A stretch of DNA of 64,000 nucleotides from assembly GCA_964352815.1 (NCBI GenBank), contig CAYGTO010000003.1, forward strand, positions 62,001 through 126,000, written 5' to 3'. The position numbers and the translations under genes are program-made. This DNA is from CAYGTO01 sp964352815 (lineage in GTDB: Bacteria; Pseudomonadota; Alphaproteobacteria; Rickettsiales; UBA3002). Shown piece by piece: positions 7,282-14,364 of this stretch. Under the pieces are notes generated by a model that saw only the letters and a list, made by a program, of their open reading frames with translations, was not told the DNA's origin and ran no database searches. Position 1 is the stretch's first letter. Every line of letters starts with the position of its first letter.

Positions 7282-8040
7282 TCATTCCTGAGAATCTTGC
7301 GGCTTGGGCTTGCGGACCGGCATTTTCTTACGCTTCGAATTGCGCTTTGCCGTCACCATCGCGGTGAAGTTACCCTTCACCTCAGTCGGGCTTTCGGTCT
7401 GCTTCATTGGCGGCGGGCCTTTCTTGCGTGGGTCTTTGAACGGCTCGATGATGAACTGTCCGCCGTCGATTTCCTTCACGATCATCTGATATTTGATCAC
7501 CGGTGGGCTGCCATCATCCTGGCGCTCATAGACAATAATGTTCAGCTTATCCGTCCCCGGCACGCTGGTTTCGGGATATTCCTCATGCAGCTGCGCGAGC
7601 ACATGCTGCGCCGTTGCCGCATCGTCGAACTTCTTGCCGCGCTTGATCGCGCGCATGATCGGGTGGCTCCAGCCGGCATGCTTCTTTTTCGGGAATTTCT
7701 TATGCGGGTGCAGCTTGATGTCGGTCAGCTCTTTTGTCGCCACCAGGCTGAATTTCCCGTCCTTTTTCTTCTTAATGGTCACCAGCGCATAATGGCCGCA
7801 ATAGCCCTTCTTGATCTCGTCTTCGCTCACATCGTAATCGGCGATCCATAAGCGCAGGGCTTCTAGTTGCTTGCCCTTCTGCTCCGGCTGGTCTTTGCTT
7901 AAATGATAGGTGGTTTTGAAGTCTTTGAGGCGGGCGATTGCCTGCTCTTTTTTCTCAAAGGCGAACAGCCCATTGACCACCGCTTCGACCAGTGGCTGGC
8001 TCACTTTGGCGTAATATTTACGTTTGCGTTTGCTGCTCAT
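7282..8040 (-). CDS. hypothetical basic protein
   Basis: A 252-residue, lysine-rich, soluble protein with no recognisable family, signal peptide or membrane segment. Basic clusters occur at both ends (MSSKRKRKYYAK near the start and KRNSKRKKMPVRKPKP near the end), which suggests binding to nucleic acid or another polyanion. The middle (about 85-200) has alternating strand-like segments. The start could be ATG 8040 or an in-frame GTG at 8049; neither has a convincing ribosome binding site. The stop codon abuts repeat element D. The function is unknown. Confidence 0.65.
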   Translation of the reverse strand: MSSKRKRKYYAKVSQPLVEAVVNGLFAFEKKEQAIARLKDFKTTYHLSKDQPEQKGKQLEALRLWIADYDVSEDEIKKGYCGHYALVTIKKKKDGKFSLVATKELTDIKLHPHKKFPKKKHAGWSHPIMRAIKRGKKFDDAATAQHVLAQLHEEYPETSVPGTDKLNIIVYERQDDGSPPVIKYQMIVKEIDGGQFIIEPFKDPRKKGPPPMKQTESPTEVKGNFTAMVTAKRNSKRKKMPVRKPKPQDSQE

Positions 8041-8102
8041 AGCCTTCACGTTACCACAGAATAGTTAACGATATACTACTGAAAAGAAACGAAAAAAGAT
8101 AG

Positions 8103-8753
8103 TTAGTTTTTGGGTGTCGATTCTTTGTTCGTTTTATCGACCGCGCCCAACTCATCGCTCTTGAGAATCGCTACATCGAGCAGCTCATGCGAGAAATCTT
8201 TCATCTGATCCGCCACCTTATTCGCGAGGCAGAGGAACTCAATCAGCTTCTCGCGATCGCCGGTTTGGCCATGAAGAAGCTTGAAGATATCGTCGACCGA
8301 ACCAACCTTTTCTTTCAAATCATAAGCAAGCATGTAGGCGAATTGCTCAAGCTTACGGCGCTGATCGATTTCATATTGCATCTCCAACCGGTTCAGCGCG
8401 TCATTGATCGCAATGGTCAGTGTTTCGGGGCTCAGCCGATCTTTCACCAAATAGCCCTGCGCGCCGATATTCAGCGCATCAACCACCAGCTGCACATCGT
8501 CAAACCCGGTCACCATGACAACGGGCAGCACGGGATGTGTTTTTTTCCATTCCTTCAAAATCTCAATCCCATTGGTGTCGGGGAGCATATAATCAAGCAG
8601 GACGAGGTCTGGCTTGTGTGTTTTAAATTGCTCGTGCGCTTCCAAACCCATCGATGCTTCCACCAGCACGCAATCGGCATACTTCGTCTTTTGCAGCGAC
8701 GTTGTGATCTGCATGCGCGTGACTTTAGAATCATCAACAATTAAAAATTTCAT
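8103..8753 (-). CDS. response regulator with degenerate HisKA-like C-terminal domain
   Basis: The first 120 of 216 residues form a receiver domain. The acidic pair is D7/D8, the phosphoacceptor D54 is in VLLDYMLP, with T82 (VTG) and K104 (VKDR). Residues about 134-200 resemble the dimerisation/phosphoacceptor helix of HWE/HisKA histidine kinases (LEQFAYMLAYDLKEKV against the usual F-x-x-x-x-S-H-D-L-x-E-P), but the phospho-accepting His is replaced by Tyr144 and no ATPase domain follows. The protein may dimerise or act as a sink or adaptor in phosphorelay. It lies close to two other signalling genes (11544-12434 and 12732-14228). This combination is inferred from motif similarity. Confidence 0.8.
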   Translation of the reverse strand: MKFLIVDDSKVTRMQITTSLQKTKYADCVLVEASMGLEAHEQFKTHKPDLVLLDYMLPDTNGIEILKEWKKTHPVLPVVMVTGFDDVQLVVDALNIGAQGYLVKDRLSPETLTIAINDALNRLEMQYEIDQRRKLEQFAYMLAYDLKEKVGSVDDIFKLLHGQTGDREKLIEFLCLANKVADQMKDFSHELLDVAILKSDELGAVDKTNKESTPKN

Positions 8754-8917
8754 GGGCCCACAAGAAAATACAACCGAGAGTGTATAGATACTATCTTATA
8801 TTCACGTGTTTGTCATGTGTAATTCCCAACAGAATTGATAGGTTACTGAGGTTTAATATGGCTCTGTTTCCAATACGCAACAGGCTCATTTTCACCTAAG
8901 GGGTGTACTTTTCAGGG

Positions 8918-8948
8918 CGTTATCGTTATGATCCGCTCAACGATAACG
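8918..8948. promoter_or_regulatory. perfect 10-bp inverted repeat upstream of the BCCT gene
   Basis: CGTTATCGTT (8918-8927) and AACGATAACG (8939-8948) form a perfect inverted repeat with an 11-bp spacer, ending seven bases before the ATG at 8956. It could be an operator or an mRNA hairpin over the translation start. The ATG has no clear Shine-Dalgarno sequence outside it. Confidence 0.45.
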
Positions 8949-8955
8949 GGTATCC

Positions 8956-10482
8956 ATGAGACAAATCTTACACCATTTCCACATCAGCCACCTTATTTTC
9001 ATTTTGCTCATCGCCATCGGAATTCTGATTCCCGAGCAGACCGCCTCCGTGCTCGATGACATCACCTACACCTTTGGAACGCAGCTTAGCTGGATGATTC
9101 TGCTTATTTTCTCCTTCTTTATTGGCTTTGCCTTTGTGCTGGGCTTTGGCCGCTTTGGTCACGTCACGCTGGGCAGCCCCAAAGACGCGCCGGAATTCTC
9201 CTTCCTCTCATGGATCGCCATGCTCTTCGCTGCCGGCATGGGCACTGGGCTTGTGTTCCACGGTGCGGCTGAGCCGCTTTACCACTTCACCAACCCCCCG
9301 CCCCGCGCCAATGCGGTGGTGGAAGAAGACATTGCCGCGCGCTACGCAATGGTGGTCACCTTCTTCCATTGGGGGATTCACGCCTGGGCCGTCTATGCCG
9401 TCGCCGCGGTGACCATTGCTTATGCGACCTTCCGCAAGGGCCTGCCGATGCTCCCAAGCTCAGCACTCATGATGGATATGAGCAAGCGCTCACGCCGCAT
9501 CATCGCGCTGACGGTGAATACGCTAGCCAGCATCGCGGTGGTGACGGGCCTGGTCTCTTCGCTTGGTTATGGCGTCGTGCAAATGAGCGCCGGCATTGCA
9601 GAACACTCCGCCCTATCGCTTGGCAGTTTGAGTGACGCCGATATGCTACATTTAAAGCTCGGCGTGCTCTTCGTGCTGGTGGTGAGCTACATTGCCTCCT
9701 CTATCACAGGGATCGGCAAGGGCATCAAAATTCTCAGTAATGTGAATATGTTGGTTGCAATTACGCTCGCTCTCTTCGTGGTGTATTTTGGCCCAACTCT
9801 CTTCATCTTCCAAAGCTTTGTTAGCGGCATAGGAGACTATTTGGACCGCTTCATTAAGCTCGCCTTCAATGTCCGCCAATACAGCGATTCTGAGGGCTGG
9901 CAAAGTGACTGGACCATCTCCTACCTGCTATGGTGGGTGGCCTGGGGGCCGTTTGTCGGCGTCTTCATCGCGCGTATCAGTAAGGGCCGCACGATTCGTG
10001 AATTCATGCTCGCCGTCATTTTTGTCCCAAGCATTTTCTCCTTCTTCTGGTTCGCCAGCCTCGGCGGGGCGGCGCTGCATATCGAGATTTTTGAGCAAAG
10101 CGGGCTGGCCGCCATTGCGACCTCAGACCTCTCAAAAGTAACCTTCGCCCTGATGGAATATTTCCCCTATCCTGCGCTTTCGGGCGCCATTATCCTGGGG
10201 CTGATCTTTATCTTCCTAGTAACCAGCGCCGATAGCGGATCCTACGTGCTCGCCATGTTCTCATCCGATGGCCAGACCCGGCCTCCGCGGAACCACCGCT
10301 TGATATGGGGAAGCATTATCGCACTTGTGACTGCGGCCGCTCTGATGATGGGACGCGAACTCCCCTTTATCCGCTCTTTTGCGGTCGCAGGATCGATTCC
10401 TTACCTGTTCATTATGGTGGCGCAGTGTGTGGTGTTATGGCGAAGCTTGCAGGCAGATTTTCCGGAGAAGAAGCGGCTGTAA
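8956..10482 (+). CDS. BCCT-family betaine/choline/carnitine transporter
   Basis: A 508-residue inner-membrane carrier of the BCCT family, which imports quaternary ammonium compounds such as glycine betaine or choline with Na+ or H+. The family fingerprints are AAGMGTGLVFHGAAEPLYHF near residue 92, and the Trp-rich helix WTISYLLWWVAWGPFVG near residues 319-335 followed by IARISKGRTIREF. About twelve membrane helices are visible. The C-terminal cytoplasmic tail is short, so the osmosensing tail of BetP-type members is missing. The substrate is not certain. The gene is preceded by an inverted repeat and stands alone between minus-strand genes. Confidence 0.9.
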   Translation: MRQILHHFHISHLIFILLIAIGILIPEQTASVLDDITYTFGTQLSWMILLIFSFFIGFAFVLGFGRFGHVTLGSPKDAPEFSFLSWIAMLFAAGMGTGLVFHGAAEPLYHFTNPPPRANAVVEEDIAARYAMVVTFFHWGIHAWAVYAVAAVTIAYATFRKGLPMLPSSALMMDMSKRSRRIIALTVNTLASIAVVTGLVSSLGYGVVQMSAGIAEHSALSLGSLSDADMLHLKLGVLFVLVVSYIASSITGIGKGIKILSNVNMLVAITLALFVVYFGPTLFIFQSFVSGIGDYLDRFIKLAFNVRQYSDSEGWQSDWTISYLLWWVAWGPFVGVFIARISKGRTIREFMLAVIFVPSIFSFFWFASLGGAALHIEIFEQSGLAAIATSDLSKVTFALMEYFPYPALSGAIILGLIFIFLVTSADSGSYVLAMFSSDGQTRPPRNHRLIWGSIIALVTAAALMMGRELPFIRSFAVAGSIPYLFIMVAQCVVLWRSLQADFPEKKRL

Positions 10483-10511
10483 TTTAAATGTAAGTGAGAG
10501 AATAAAAGCGG

Positions 10512-10760
10512 TTACTTGTTTTTCTTATCGTTGCCCTGCTCTGGGCTCATCCAATCGCTGATACGCTCCATTTGCTTATCGAGCATCTCAAGGCGTTTCT
10601 CTGCATTGTCCAAATGCTTGTCATTTTTGGAGAGGCGCTTCAGCATCCCGTCAATGTTTTGATTCACCCGTGTTCCCTCGCCTTGTGGCAAACCATCATA
10701 ATAATCATCATCACGTGACATACGAATTGGGCCGCGTTGCTCGGGAATATCTACCATCAT
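10512..10760 (-). CDS. small coiled-coil hypothetical protein
   Basis: An 82-residue hydrophilic protein. Residues about 35-72 show heptad-like spacing of Leu/Met/Ile (IDGMLKRLSKNDKHLDNAEK and onwards), which predicts a coiled coil, and the C-terminus is lysine-rich. Two adjacent ATG codons (10760, 10757) follow AGGTAGGCAG. No family is recognised. The preceding dcd gene on the same strand starts its stop region about 100 bp away. Confidence 0.6.
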   Translation of the reverse strand: MMVDIPEQRGPIRMSRDDDYYDGLPQGEGTRVNQNIDGMLKRLSKNDKHLDNAEKRLEMLDKQMERISDWMSPEQGNDKKNK

Positions 10761-10866
10761 CTGCCTACCTGGTTCTGGGTTTCACCCTGTTATTATCAAC
10801 TTTGGAGTGTATATATTATCACGCCAATTGTAAATAATCAGTTACTATCCACATATTAAATTTATG

Positions 10867-11454
10867 TTAGTTCGTCACAAGCTCAGGGGCCTGTGTTTGT
10901 TCCACTCTGGGAAGCGTCACTCCGCGCTGCTTCATGTACTTTCCTTTACGGTCACCATACGATACATCGCACACCGACTCCCCTTGCAAGAACAAGAATT
11001 GGCATGCGCCTTCATTCGCATAAATCTTCGCTGGTAGTGGCGTTGTGTTGGAGAACTCCAACGTCACATGCCCTTCCCATTCTGGCTCAAGCGGCGTCAC
11101 ATTCACAATAATACCGCATCGCGCATAGGTAGATTTTCCAACACATATAACGAGCACATCGCGGGGAATACGAAAATATTCAACCGTCCGCGCCAAGGCG
11201 AAGGAATTAGGTGGAATAATGCAGACATCGGTCTGTCGATCCACGAAGCCCTTATCATCAAATGATTTCGGATCGACCACCGCCGAGTCAACATTGGTGA
11301 AGATTTTGAACTCATCAGACACGCGCGCATCATAGCCATAGGAAGACAGGCCATAAGAAATGACTCCCTCGCGGCTGAGCTCTTCGACAAACGGCTCAAT
11401 CATGCCCTCTTTCTGGGCACGATCGCGAATCCAATGATCTGGCATAATCGACAT
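10867..11454 (-). CDS. dcd: dCTP deaminase
   Basis: The 195-residue enzyme converts dCTP to dUTP, feeding thymidylate synthesis. The start MSIMPDHWIRDRAQKEGMIE and the block VISYGLSSYGYDARVS match the family closely, as does the trimeric catalytic-site segment TPLEPEWEGHVTLEFSNTT with its catalytic Glu. The frame is open up to 11535, but 11454 gives the canonical N-terminus. It is followed on the same strand by the small coiled-coil gene. Confidence 0.96.
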   Translation of the reverse strand: MSIMPDHWIRDRAQKEGMIEPFVEELSREGVISYGLSSYGYDARVSDEFKIFTNVDSAVVDPKSFDDKGFVDRQTDVCIIPPNSFALARTVEYFRIPRDVLVICVGKSTYARCGIIVNVTPLEPEWEGHVTLEFSNTTPLPAKIYANEGACQFLFLQGESVCDVSYGDRKGKYMKQRGVTLPRVEQTQAPELVTN

Positions 11455-11543
11455 GAGATCAGGGTTAGCGGGCGCGGCAACGCCTGTCAATGAACAGGCG
11501 TAGGTTATAAGATAGTTATCCCACCTTATCCCCATGCGTACTC

Positions 11544-12434
11544 CTATTCGTCACACAAAGGCAGGTGCCGTTCGATCTCTGAGGCATCGAATGGGAAACG
11601 AATCACTCCACGGATATTCTCGGATAACACCGAGTTTTTCCCAATATCCACCCCCTCTTTATTGATCATCAGCGCATAGAGCTCGTCATCGAGCTGACGC
11701 AACTGTGCGAGGACCAGCGTGTTCTCCGACACATGCTGTGCTGCGTTGAGTACCACCATATCTGGCGCATGAAGCGCATACACCTGATAGGCCTGCAGCG
11801 CATTATTCGCGAACACCAGTCGGCACCCCTCGCCCATCGCTTCACGGATGGTATGCTCCATCATGCGCTGGTTGATCGCGTCCCCTTCCATCACTAACAC
11901 CACCTTCTCTTGACGGACACGGCGGCGTAAGTAGGCAAGCTCCATCACATCGCTATCATGGTTGCCCAATGTCAGTGCGGGCACAAGCCCGCTGCGTAAT
12001 TCCGCATGTTCTTGTTTGAGGCTTTCGAACTCGCTAGAAAGAACGAAAGAGAGCTTGTGCGTTACGCATTTAATGATTTCACTCCAATGGGTTGCAACAT
12101 TCCAAACGCGGCAATGGTTGATAAAGTGGCCATCAAATTCTGCATTCAGGTCGTTGTTCAACAAATGAATCACGCTATCGAGTTCACTTTTACGAATCCC
12201 GAGTCCTAAGACAATAATATCTCCATCTGGGCACGAAAAGATGCGGCCATGATAATCGCGCAGCTCAGAAGCCAATGTCTCCTGTGCCAGCTCGATCGCA
12301 TGACCGCGAGCAGTCGTGTCGTTAAGTTGGGAGAGTTGTAACCATAATCCGCGCCAGCCTTTTTTCTCTTTTGCCAGCCCTGGAAGAATCTTGTTTAGCG
12401 TATCGACCGCATTGTTCGAAATATTCATCATCAT
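11544..12434 (-). CDS. hypothetical protein with C-terminal pseudo-receiver domain
   Basis: A 296-residue soluble protein. The C-terminal part from about residue 176 follows the alternating strand/helix pattern of a receiver domain: KVVLVMEGDAINQRMMEHTI for strand 1 and the acidic turn, then APDMVVLNAAQHV for strand 3, where Asn230 stands at the phosphoacceptor position. The conserved Thr and Lys positions are not convincing. Residues 1-140 form a separate domain that I do not recognise. Three successive ATG codons follow an AGAGG site, so the exact start is open. It is divergent from the NtrC-type gene across a 297-bp AT-rich gap and may regulate or be regulated with it. Confidence 0.7.
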   Translation of the reverse strand: MMMNISNNAVDTLNKILPGLAKEKKGWRGLWLQLSQLNDTTARGHAIELAQETLASELRDYHGRIFSCPDGDIIVLGLGIRKSELDSVIHLLNNDLNAEFDGHFINHCRVWNVATHWSEIIKCVTHKLSFVLSSEFESLKQEHAELRSGLVPALTLGNHDSDVMELAYLRRRVRQEKVVLVMEGDAINQRMMEHTIREAMGEGCRLVFANNALQAYQVYALHAPDMVVLNAAQHVSENTLVLAQLRQLDDELYALMINKEGVDIGKNSVLSENIRGVIRFPFDASEIERHLPLCDE

Positions 12435-12731
12435 CTTGCCTCTAACCTAACTTTTTTTGTGTTGTTATACCCCCCACTAAAGCAACCGGCATGCCAGCTT
12501 TTCGATTGAGATAAAATTAAATAAGATACTGATATACATAGCGAAATAAAGCTTCAATTTGCTATAAATTCGGGCAAAATGGTGATATTCCCATTGTGAA
12601 CTTCCCAATGTGAGAAACCTTCCCAAAAACAGAAAAATTGTAATGCTTTCTTAAGGATTGCGTGATAGTATATTGAAATATAAATGTATTTTATACAAAT
12701 TATTACGCAAGGCTAAAGGGGAGGCTTAAAG
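12435..12731. promoter_or_regulatory. AT-rich divergent promoter region
   Basis: A 297-bp non-coding stretch, clearly richer in A+T than its neighbours, separates two divergently transcribed signalling genes. No repeat element of the two families is present. The last 70 bp contain several TATA-like runs (for example around 12668-12700). An AAGGGGAGG ribosome binding site precedes the ATG at 12732. No single promoter can be chosen by eye. Confidence 0.5.
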
Positions 12732-14228
12732 ATGATAGATCGCGTCGTAAACGTGCTGATTGCTGAGGATGACGCCACCCAGCGCACCCTTCTATCAAAG
12801 CTGCTCCAGAATCGCTTTGGTCACGAGACGGTGGAGGCCGAGAATGGCCGCCAGGCGATTGATATGATCATCGCCGATACCGACCATGCCATCGATATTG
12901 TCATTATGGATCTCGATATGCCGCTGATTGATGGCCGCGTCGCGCTGCGCCATATCCGAAAGATCCGTGAAAATCTGCCTGTCATCATTGTCACCTCGCA
13001 TCGTGACGCAAATGACGTCGAAGAATGCATGGAAGCCGGGGCGAATGACTTCCTAAACAAGCCAATTTCCCCGGAACGGATCCATGTGTCGGTCCAGAAC
13101 GCGCTACGTCTCTCAGAGCTAGATCGTGAGCTCCAAGCGCTACGGACCGGTCAACCGCTTAGCGGCGCCTTTACGGAGATGATTGGCCACGACACCGGCC
13201 TGCGCACCACCGTGAAACTGGCACAGCGCGGCGCGGCGTCCGACATCACCATTCTTGTTACCGGCGAAAGCGGGGTAGGTAAAGAAGTACTCGCTCGTGC
13301 TATCCATGAAGAGAGCGCACGCTCAGGCAAACCCTTTGTCGCAGTCAATTGCGGCGCGATCCCGTCAGAGCTTGTCGAAAGCACGCTTTTTGGTCATAAG
13401 AAAGGCGCATTCACCGGCGCGATTGCCGATAGCCCGGGTAAATTTCGCGAGGCAGATGGCGGCACGCTCTTTCTAGATGAAATCGGCGAATTGGCACCCG
13501 AAGCCCAGGTCCGCTTGCTCCGCGCCCTTCAACAGCGAGAAATCGAGCCCGTCGGCGAAGGCCAGTCCGTTCCGGTCAATGTCCGTATCATCGCCGCCAC
13601 CCATCGTAATCTTGCACAAGAAGTCGAACGCAACCATTTTCGGGAAGATCTCTTTTATCGCCTCAACATCTTTCCCGTCCACCTCCCACCCCTGCGCGAG
13701 CGAAAACAGGACATCCTGCCCCTCGCTCATTATTTCCTCGAGCGCTATAATCAGAGCGAAAACACCGAGATTGAAGGTTTCACCTTAGAAGCAGAAAATT
13801 GGTTAAAACAAAACGTTTGGCAAGGGAATGTACGCGAGCTTGAAAATGCGCTCTACCGCGCCGTACTCTTAACCGAAGGGCGACGCATCGGCCTCTCCAG
13901 CCTTGCCCCAGCTAGTTCTTATGAGAGCTCCGCTTCCGCCTCGATCGGTCATGAGATCCCCGACGACATCCCCGATATGAGCGCCGCGCTGAGCCAGATT
14001 GCCGAAGCCATCGCCCCTTCTGCCGACAAACAGCCCGCAGCCAAGAGCGATCCGCTTACCATCGCCTTGCTGAGCGATGACGGTTCTTTTAAGCCGTATG
14101 AGCAGATTCGCGATGAAATCTACCAGCTGGCACTGAACGCCCATCAGGGGCATATTATGGACGCCGCCAAAGCGCTCAATATCGGCAAATCCACGCTCTA
14201 CCGGCATGTCGGTGGCAAAGAATCTTAG
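12732..14228 (+). CDS. sigma-54-dependent response regulator, NtrC type
   Basis: This 498-residue transcription activator has three domains. Residues 1-125 are a receiver with phosphoacceptor D60 (VIMDLDMP) and Lys in NKPIS. Residues about 140-385 are an AAA+ domain with Walker A GESGVGKE, an intact sigma-54 contact loop GAFTGA, Walker B TLFLDEIGE and arginine-finger region FREDLFYRLNIFPVHLPPLR. The last 45 residues are a Fis-type helix-turn-helix (ALNIGKSTLYRHV). No histidine kinase is adjacent. The ribosome binding site is very strong. A long Ser/Ala/Pro linker (about 400-450) joins the AAA+ domain and DNA-binding domain. Targets are unknown. Confidence 0.93.
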   Translation: MIDRVVNVLIAEDDATQRTLLSKLLQNRFGHETVEAENGRQAIDMIIADTDHAIDIVIMDLDMPLIDGRVALRHIRKIRENLPVIIVTSHRDANDVEECMEAGANDFLNKPISPERIHVSVQNALRLSELDRELQALRTGQPLSGAFTEMIGHDTGLRTTVKLAQRGAASDITILVTGESGVGKEVLARAIHEESARSGKPFVAVNCGAIPSELVESTLFGHKKGAFTGAIADSPGKFREADGGTLFLDEIGELAPEAQVRLLRALQQREIEPVGEGQSVPVNVRIIAATHRNLAQEVERNHFREDLFYRLNIFPVHLPPLRERKQDILPLAHYFLERYNQSENTEIEGFTLEAENWLKQNVWQGNVRELENALYRAVLLTEGRRIGLSSLAPASSYESSASASIGHEIPDDIPDMSAALSQIAEAIAPSADKQPAAKSDPLTIALLSDDGSFKPYEQIRDEIYQLALNAHQGHIMDAAKALNIGKSTLYRHVGGKES

Positions 14229-14275
14229 AAAACAGCCATAAATCTTAAGAACTGTCATAAAACCGTCATATGGCT

Positions 14276-14299
14276 GTGCTTTACTGTATAATAAAGCAC
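14276..14299. terminator. hairpin downstream of the sigma-54 activator
   Basis: GTGCTTTA (14276-14283) and TAAAGCAC (14292-14299) form an 8-bp stem 48 bp past the activator stop. The following sequence ATTTAATAG is only weakly T-rich, so this may be a terminator or a structure in the next leader. The sequence TATAAT (14287-14292) lies inside it and could also be a -10 box. Confidence 0.35.
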
Positions 14300-14310
14300 A
14301 TTTAATAGTT

Positions 14311-14329
14311 GCGAATAATTCTCATTATC
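14311..14329. promoter_or_regulatory. Fur-box-like site
   Basis: The complement of GCGAATAATTCTCATTATC reads GATAATGAGAATTATTCGC, which agrees at 15 of 19 positions with the classical 19-bp Fur consensus built from GATAAT units. It lies 36-54 bp upstream of the ATG of the P1B-ATPase-like gene and about 20 bp after a TATAAT sequence, so binding of an iron regulator would block transcription. This is inference from sequence match; many alphaproteobacteria use Irr or RirA instead of Fur for iron control. Confidence 0.45.
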
Positions 14330-14364
14330 ATTATGAGAGAGCAGCAAAGAAGAAAGAAGCATCT

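Noticed and set aside
12661..12731. A sigma-54 promoter before the activator gene
   Set aside because: No TGGCAC-N5-TTGCA-like pair was found in the AT-rich stretch.
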